Source: Linanthus parryae
Taxonomy: Eukaryota; Streptophyta; Magnoliopsida; Ericales; Polemoniaceae
Direction: 5' to 3'
Length of the DNA stretch: 64,000 nt
Assembly (NCBI GenBank): GCA_023055425.1
Contig: JALGPY010000008.1
Span: forward strand, 18,697,359-18,761,358
In this document: piece by piece, positions 58,366 through 64,000 of the stretch
Numbering within the stretch: the first letter of the stretch is position 1
Layout of the letters: the number at the start of each line of letters is the position of its first letter
Position numbers and translations under genes: made by a program
Notes under the pieces: generated by a model
Seen by the model: only the letters and a program-made list of their open reading frames with translations
Told to the model about the DNA's origin: nothing
Database searches by the model: none

Positions 58366-58485
58366 CATACACACACACGCATACAAAAAAAAAAAATTTG
58401 ATAAAACTACTTTTATAAATCCTACTAACGACCCAAAATATTTGCTAAGTTCCTAAAAATACCCCCAAAATCATGGGGTATTACA
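58366..58485 (-). repeat. Partial LTR-C, terminal 120 bp
   Basis: Matches the last 120 bp of LTR-A and LTR-B up to the terminal ...GGGGTATTACA and is followed by the target duplication TAATG (58486-58490). Confidence 0.8.
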
Positions 58486-59087
58486 TAATGGGTACCCAAC
58501 GCAAGTACAGTACAACTTATCACCCTCAGACATATGGTCACAATGAAAGACTGAGACAGTATTTGGAAGTGTATTTCAGATGCTCGACTGGGGACAAACC
58601 TAAAAGGTGGTGAAGTGGTTGTGTTTGGCAGAATGGTAGTACAACACAGTTTCCACACTAGATTGCTAATGAACCATTTCCAGGCTTTATATGGCTTCCA
58701 ACCCAAACATTACAATTTCCACCAGCTCAACAACACTGGCATTGCAGATATGGACATTTTCTTCAGAGATAGAGCTAAACTGGTGCAACTTTTAAAAGAA
58801 AATTTGGCTAATTCTCAAGAGATAATGACTCTGCATGCTAACATGCATAAGATAGAGAGGAAATTCAAAGTGGGAGGGGGTGAGGGGGGCTGGGTGTTCC
58901 TAAAGCTACAACTTTACGAGCAGGCTCGGTCCAATTGAAGAGCAACTACAAGTTACTAGCTATATTTTATGGACCCTTTTGGAGTGTTGATGTAAGTTGG
59001 CAAAGTTGCTTATAAGCTCAAACTACGTGATCACTTAAGGGTTCGTCCAGTCTTCATATGTCCCAGTTGAAGAAAGCGGTGGGGAAT
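58486..59087 (+). pseudogene. Right part of the decayed gypsy integrase
   Basis: Continues the plus-strand integrase interrupted at 37994. MGTQRKYSTTYHPQ followed by LEVYFRC.TGDKPKRW corresponds to the catalytic-Glu side of a gypsy integrase core, then FPGFIWLPT-like and LKATTL-like pieces. Many stops and frameshifts make it a pseudogene. Confidence 0.65.
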
Positions 59088-59092
59088 TGAAA

Positions 59093-59569
59093 CAACCCGG
59101 ATCCTACGGTTCCTGCTAGTACAACTTAACGAAACCCAAAAGTGCTTTATTGAAATAAAAGCAAAGAAGAAACCCTCCTTACATTATTAAACAGAAGGCA
59201 AATGTCGTCTTAAACAAAGAACTAAAACTAAAATTTATTGTTTGCTAAAAGAACTAAAGCTCCAGCTCGTGCACGCGTTTCCCCCAGCTTATTCTTGACC
59301 TGCGGGTTTTGAAATAGCGAAAGCCGACCGCAGAAAACGTTTAATTAGTAAAAACTAAGTAAGATATAAGCTGGGGGAAACGCGTGCACGAGCTGGAGCT
59401 TTAGTTCTTTTAGCAAACAATAAATTTTAGTTTTAGTTCTTTGTTTAAGACGACATGTGCCTTCTGTTTAATAATGTAAGGAGGGTTTCTCCTTTGCTTT
59501 TATTTCAATAAAGCACTTTTGGATTTCGTTAAGTTGTACTAGCAGGAACCGTAGGATCCGGGTTGTTTC
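59093..59569. repeat. Long inverted repeat, arms about 200 bp, spacer about 80 bp
   Basis: The left arm, from ACAACCCGGATCCTACGG to CCCCCAGCTTA (59093-59291), is repeated as near-exact reverse complement at 59366-59569. Transcription across it would give a long hairpin RNA. Confidence 0.9.
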
Positions 59570-60296
59570 AGATGGTATCAGAGCGTGAGAGAGAGGCTGA
59601 GAGAGAGAGGGAGAGAGATGCGAGAGAGAAATAGCTTAAGTTAAACCCAATCGGAAATTGAAAATCGAGGGAGAAATTGCCGGGTTCGAAATGGAATGTC
59701 GATGGACAAATTGATTTCATGGGTATTTGGCTTGATTGTCGCGGATTGGGACGGAAATCGGGAGAAGAGAGGTCAAACTCGAGTCTTGCCGTGGGTATTG
59801 CCAGAAAACTTGCAGAGGAAAAACTCTCTGCTAAAAAAAATTGAGTTGGGGAAGAAGGTGTTAGGAGGAATTGTAAGATGTGGCGGGTGCACCACTTAAC
59901 GCGGTGGTTCGCTACGTAAAAGTTAAATAAAAACTACACTTTTTGACACGTTAAAAAGATGACACGACCCGCTACACTTCACCCACTAACTTACACACAA
60001 CTAACTAACTAAAAGAAGACATCTTAAGAAAAAAAAACTTTTTGATAAAAGAATAACAGTAATAAAATTTTAATAGTGATAGAAACAATAATAGTAATAT
60101 GAAGAAATGCTATATAATAAAAGAAACAAAATAAAACAAAAACTTTTTGCTAGAACTAATCATAATAATAATAATAATATTAATAATAATAATAATAATA
60201 ATAATGGTGATGATGATGTAAATAGAAAACTCTTTTGTAAAAGAAAAATACTTTTATAATTTCACATAACGGTACGGAATATTCGTTACACTCCAA
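59366..60296. repeat. Direct duplication, copy 1 (empty Pack-MULE site at 60117)
   Basis: Near-identical to 61340-62099 plus 63817-64000. The offset is about 1974 bp and the only large difference is the element inserted in copy 2. The 9-bp target AT(A)4GAA is present once here (60117-60125). Confidence 0.9.
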
Positions 60297-60327
60297 AAAT
60301 ACCCCCTAAAAATACCGGGGTATTACA

Positions 60328-60670
60328 TCACATCTCCCTTAAAACAAAGCTTCGTCCCCGAAGCTTAAAGTAAAACGAATCTTCCCACGCAAGTATAAAT
60401 TGAATCGCCCAAGCATAAATCAAATCACCCAATGCAATTATGCAGTTCTAATGTGCACATATAATAAGACAACGCAGGTAATAAAAAGCAGGGCTGTTAA
60501 ATCACATCTCCCTTAAAAGGAGTGACGTCCCCGTCACTCGGATCGAATTTGGTCGAAGGGGTGTCGGTAAGGAAGAGATCAAGTTCGACGGGCTCGCAAC
60601 AAGGATATGACTCGGGTCAGGAACATAAGCTTTGAGTTTGGGTCATGGAAAACGTTATGGAGTCTACCCA
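60328..60670 (-). pseudogene. Degenerate chromovirus integrase end and polypurine tract
   Basis: Homologous to 40646-41100 (TCACATCTCCCTTAAAACAAAGC, then GATCAAGTTC, GGATATG.CTCGGGTCA and CATGGAAAACGTTATGGA), but shortened by deletions and without an open frame. Confidence 0.65.
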
Positions 60671-60671
60671 A

Positions 60672-61330
60672 TACAAACGCTGAAGGATATGATGACGTCA
60701 GCACATGTTTTAACGTTACCTAATGAAGGATGAGAATTTGAAAACTAAAACGATGCGTTCAAGCCTGGGATAGGATGTGTTTTAATGCAAGAAAAACTGA
60801 CAAGGTGATCGCTTATGCTTCTAGGCAATAACAGTCTTATGACAAGAATTACCCTGCTCATGATTTGGAGTTGGTAGTCATTGTGTTTGCAATGAAGATC
60901 AGGAGGCATTATATCAAAGGTACGAATTGCAAAAATATTCATATCACAAGAGCTCGAAGTACATATTAACGTAAAAGGAATTGAATATGCGACAAAGAAA
61001 TTTGCTAGAGTTAGTGAAAGGCTACGACATTAATATCCAATACCACGAAAGAAAAGCAACTGTAGTAGCGGATGCATTGAGTTGGAATGCGAATCATACG
61101 GTAAAATCAATGTGGGTTTTCCCAATTAAGCTTTGCGAAGAGTTTCGAATGCTAGAGATTGAAATCTGTACGAAGGGAACCACTATTAATTTAACGATGG
61201 TACCGGAAATCTTCGTAGAGACAAAGGAATCACAGAAAGAAGACGTTTTCATATAAATGATCAAGGAGAGAATCAACAAAGTCGAAGCACTAGATTTCAA
61301 AGTGGAGACAAATGGTAGAGTGAATAAGCT
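60672..61330 (+). pseudogene. Decayed chromovirus RNase H and integrase N-terminus, plus strand
   Basis: Reads as a broken RNase H end followed by a still open 91-codon piece (60981-61256) with MRQRNLLELVKGYDINIQYHE and ADALS, then the region preceding the integrase zinc domain. It is homologous to the RNase H/integrase border of the chromovirus on the other strand, but clearly older. Confidence 0.7.
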
Positions 61331-61339
61331 GGTCAAGAA

Positions 61340-62099
61340 TAAGCTGGGGGAGATGCGTGCACGAGCTGGAGCTTTAGTTCTTTTAGCAAACAATAAATTT
61401 TAGTTTTAGTTCTTTGTTTAAGACGACATTTGCCTTCTGTTTAATAATGTAAGGAGGGTTTCTCCTTTGCTTTTATTTCAATAAAGCACTTTTGGATTTC
61501 GTTAAGTTGTACTAGCAGGAACCGTAGGATCCGGGTTGTTTCAGATGGTATCAGAGCGTGAGAGAGAGGCTGAGAGAGAGAGGGAGAGAGATGCGAGAGA
61601 GAAATAGCTTAAGTTAAACCCAATCGGAAATTGAAAATCGAGGGAGAAATTGCCGGGTTCGAAATGGAATGTCGATGGACAAATTGATTTCATGGGTATT
61701 TGGCTTGATTGTCGCGGATTGGGACGGAAATCGGGAGAAGAGAGGTCAAACTCGAGTCTTGCCGTGGGTATTGCCAGAAAACTTGCAGAGGAAAAACTCT
61801 CTGCTAAAAAAAATTGAGTTGGGGAAGAAGGTGTTAGGAGGAATTGTAAGATGTGGCGGGTGCACCACTTAACGCGGTGGTTCGCGACGTAAAAGTTAAA
61901 TAAAAACTACACTTTTTGACACGTTAAAAAGATGACACGACCCGCTACACTTCACCCACTAACTTACACACAACTAACTAACTAAAAGAAGACATCTTAA
62001 GAAAAAAAAACTTTTTGATAAAAAGAATAACAGTAATAAAATTTTAATAGTGATAGAAACAATAATAGTAAGATGAAGAAATGCTATATAATAAAAGAA
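61340..62099. repeat. Direct duplication, copy 2 (continues at 63817)
   Basis: Starts at ATAAGCTGGGGGA and follows copy 1 with few changes, including the primer-site-like sequence at 61546-61557, until the Pack-MULE interrupts it. Confidence 0.9.
62091..62099. repeat. Pack-MULE target duplication, left copy
   Basis: ATAAAAGAA; repeated exactly at 63808-63816 and present once in the empty site of copy 1. Confidence 0.95.
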
Positions 62100-62181
62100 G
62101 GGTAAAAGACACTGACCACCCCTGGGTTTAGGGAAAATTCCACTCCGCTACCCTGGGTTTTGGATAAAGACACTCCGCACC
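62100..62181. repeat. Left terminal inverted repeat of the Pack-MULE, 82 bp
   Basis: Begins GGGTAAAAGACACTGACC. Its reverse complement is at 63726-63807 with no mismatch seen. Confidence 0.95.
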
Positions 62182-62636
62182 CAGTTAACGGAATATTCCG
62201 TGGACAATGACCACCCTTCTGTTAGGTTTCGTTAAAAAGTGAGTGATTGAATTTTTTCGGATCATATTACCCTTGTATACTTTTTTAGATTTTTTTTTGT
62301 CTATTGTATTATCAAGAACAACTACAAAAAAAAATATCAACACCACCAAAACCATCTTTCAATTTGAATCCAAAACAACAACACCACCAATAACAAATGA
62401 AGAACATCTAATAGGATGAACACCACCGCCGCCACCGCACAACCCATATTGAAACTCAGCAACTTGTTGACTTTCTTGCCCATATTTATCAGCAAGAACA
62501 CTAAGATCATTAAGAACATCACCGCCAAAAAATATCAACACCACCAAGAACATATTCCGCTTTGAATTTAAAAATCAAGAACATCAAGAACACACCAATA
62601 AAAATTTAAAAACCAAGAACATCAAGAACCATACTA

Positions 62637-63010
62637 TTTTTTTTTTTTTTTTGATAAATTCAAAAGTTATATTTCTTGCTAATTAGCCTTCAAAACATCA
62701 GAAGAGGGGAGTACCCATTACAGAGCAGTTCTCAGCAGTTCTCACACTCCATCTGGGAGCTCATCTATAGCTATACTACCATGAACTTTCAAAATTCTAA
62801 CTCAGCTAGCTAACTCATGGGATAGGCGATTTTCAATCCTTCTAACAAAATTGATGGATCTGTCCTTCTTTTCTTTTATCCAATTTGGGATAGCCTGGAT
62901 GTTAGTTCTTCTGTTCCACAAAGGGGTTCCCTTTGCACTCATTCACTATCACTTTGGCTGTCAGATGCACACCACACATAGAGCCATTTGATTGCAGACC
63001 TTATCTTGAT
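62637..63010 (-). mobile_element. Possible retroposed (LINE-like) 3' fragment inside the Pack-MULE
   Basis: On the minus strand the segment ends in a run of 16 A. Before it, broken peptide pieces such as IPNWIKEKKDRSINFVRRIENRLSHELA resemble RNase H-like ends of plant LINE proteins. No intact frame and no clear target duplication. Confidence 0.35.
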
Positions 63011-63207
63011 ATCTAATCAATAGCTTGGAGTCCACTTTCGCCACAAATCCTGAAGCGACGAATTGGCGACAACAACACTATAACCAGTGGAAATTCGAAA
63101 AAGTAGATCTATACAGCGAAGATGAAGCAAGCACGAAGAACACGGCAAAAAAAATTGTTCACAGTAGCAACAAGTACATAGTAAGCATAAGATTGATAGA
63201 TGATTAC

Positions 63208-63358
63208 CTTCAACGGGAGGGGTGTTTTCGATTTCATATCCGGCACGGCAAGCGTCGCAGTATACGCGGCCTTTGACGATCAGCGGCGTTGCGTGGTGGC
63301 GACCGACGGCGATGGCCGGAAGCAAGCAGAGGGCAAAGAGAAGCTCCAGCCTGGCCAT
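63208..63358 (-). pseudogene. Captured first exon of an Ole e 1-like secreted protein gene
   Basis: The frame starts with a hydrophobic signal peptide (MARLELLFALCLLPAIAVG) and continues into the family signature GRVYCDACRAGYE, the first cysteine-rich motif of the pollen Ole e 1/extensin-like family. It ends at a proper donor (GAAG|GTAATC) after about 50 codons. The remaining cysteine-rich domain is not present downstream in the element, so this is a fragment. Read-through past the donor gives 113 codons to a stop at 63017. Confidence 0.8.
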
Positions 63359-63725
63359 TGTTTGTCCCTAGATCTACTTTTTCGAATCTCTACTCAACGT
63401 CTCCTCCCTTCCCTTGCGGCGACGGCGTATCGGACGGTGATGAGAACGTCCAGCATCAAATAATCGAGACACCAGTAGTATGCCATCTTCAAAATCGGGC
63501 TCAGATTTGGAATATCCATGTCTGGGTTCGCAAAGGAGCGGCTGTGTTTTCACTACAAGAGAGGAAGGGAAGAGAGAAAGAGGGGAAAAGAGAGAAGGGA
63601 ATTAGGTTAAAAATGAGGGAGTGGGAGATTAGGGAATTATATATGAGGTAATTTTACAATATTTCAGGGGTAAAATTGTCTTTTGGACCGTACTGTTAGT
63701 TAACTGTTACCTTCCATCCAAAAAA

Positions 63726-63807
63726 GGTGCGGAGTGTCTTTATCCAAAACCCAGGGTAGCGGAGTGGAATTTTCCCTAAACCCAGGGGTGGTCAGTGTCT
63801 TTTACCC
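63726..63807. repeat. Right terminal inverted repeat of the Pack-MULE, 82 bp
   Basis: Ends GTGTCTTTTACCC; exact inverted copy of 62100-62181. The target duplication ATAAAAGAA follows at 63808-63816. Confidence 0.95.
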
Positions 63808-63816
63808 ATAAAAGAA

Positions 63817-63852
63817 ACAAAATAAAACAAAAACTTTTTGCTAGAACTAATC

Positions 63853-63909
<57 letters not shown>

Positions 63910-64000
63910 GTGATGATGATGTAAATAGAAAACTCTTTTGTAAAAGAAAAATACTTTTATAATTTCACATAACGGTACGGAATATTCGTTAAACTCCAAA
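63817..64000. repeat. Direct duplication copy 2, continued, with (ATA)n microsatellite
   Basis: Resumes copy 2 after the Pack-MULE and matches 60126-60296. The AAT microsatellite is longer here (about 63850-63907). The copy runs past the window end. Confidence 0.9.

Larger units (their letters stand above)
37995..58485 (-). mobile_element. Ty3/gypsy chromovirus (Tekay/Del-like) complex with three LTR copies
   Basis: Minus-strand order: partial LTR-C, end of internal region, full LTR-B (55071-57715), tRNA-iMet primer site, gag, protease, reverse transcriptase/RNase H, [nested Athila-like element 42433-51469], integrase with chromodomain-like tail, polypurine tract, full LTR-A (37995-40645). 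The outer ends are flanked by the 5-bp duplication TAATG. LTR-A and LTR-B differ at roughly ten noticed positions plus microsatellite length over 2.65 kb, so the element is young. The extra LTR-C and second internal fragment show a tandem LTR-internal-LTR-internal-LTR structure that later lost most of its right unit. Confidence 0.9.
59088..60327 (-). repeat. Rearranged LTR of a related chromovirus
   Basis: Starts TGAAACAACCC and ends GGGGTATTACA like LTR-A, with moderate overall similarity (for example GACCTGCGGGTTTTGAAATAG and the GACACGTTAAAAA region). Its own first 200 bp reappear inverted inside it (59366-59570), followed by a primer-site-like TGGTATCAGAGC at 59573-59584. A (TAA)n microsatellite lies near 60164-60205. 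Confidence 0.7.
62100..63807. mobile_element. Young Pack-MULE, 1708 bp, with an Ole e 1-like gene fragment
   Basis: Terminal inverted repeats of 82 bp (62100-62181 and 63726-63807) are identical by eye. An exact 9-bp duplication flanks the element, and an unfilled homologous site exists at 60117. There is no transposase. The interior holds a host-gene first exon (63208-63358, minus) and a segment that starts with a T-run at 62637-62652 and resembles the 3' end of a retroposed sequence. The same family has an older member at 1-952. Confidence 0.95.

Noticed and set aside
59573..59584. Primer binding site taken as start of an intact plus-strand element
   Set aside because: What follows is LTR sequence of the opposite orientation, not gag; the site is part of a rearrangement.

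Overview
The window is nuclear DNA from a flowering plant. The evidence is two multi-exon host genes with canonical plant introns and plant-specific products, Stowaway MITEs, Mutator-like, hAT, Helitron and LINE copies, and Ty3/gypsy elements of the chromovirus (Tekay/Del-like) and Athila-like types. A eudicot is likely. The species cannot be fixed from the sequence; no rRNA, credible intact tRNA or CRISPR array was seen.

Left part (1-29,650). Two host genes lie on the minus strand in the same direction. The first is a plastid 3-oxoacyl-ACP reductase (FabG type, fatty-acid synthesis), 11 exons between 18444 and 7494, whose splice model closes exactly in frame at 323 codons. The second is a BET-type bromodomain/NET protein of the GTE8/GTE10 group (chromatin reader), 10 coding exons between 29151 and 19734, 785 codons. 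Their introns hold a 1.6-kb Mutator-like element with a 9-bp target duplication, a LINE remnant, and local tandem duplications. Left of FabG are a truncated Mutator-like end, a hAT element with a MITE nested in it, a second MITE, and about 4 kb of diverged tandem repeats.

Middle (30,375-37,003). A 3.1-kb Helitron is followed by a 3.3-kb DNA transposon that looks PIF/Harbinger-like. It carries ACCGGTACCGG-type subterminal arrays, a 357-residue plant-transposon-type protein, a convergent frameshifted Myb/SANT-like gene and a tandem repeat between the two.

Right part (37,800-64,000). This is a nest of retroelements. A decayed plus-strand gypsy integrase was split by a minus-strand chromovirus insertion (37995-58485, target duplication TAATG) that has three LTR copies instead of two. 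A young Athila-like gag-protease element without polymerase (42433-51469, target duplication CTTTT) sits inside the chromovirus polyprotein. Beyond it is a scrambled related LTR with a 200-bp fold-back and a 2-kb direct duplication. The second duplicate was then hit by a young Pack-MULE (perfect 82-bp terminal inverted repeats, 9-bp target duplication) carrying the first exon of an Ole e 1-like secreted protein gene.

The order of events can be read from the nesting: old gypsy, then chromovirus, then Athila; and in parallel LTR duplication, then Pack-MULE.
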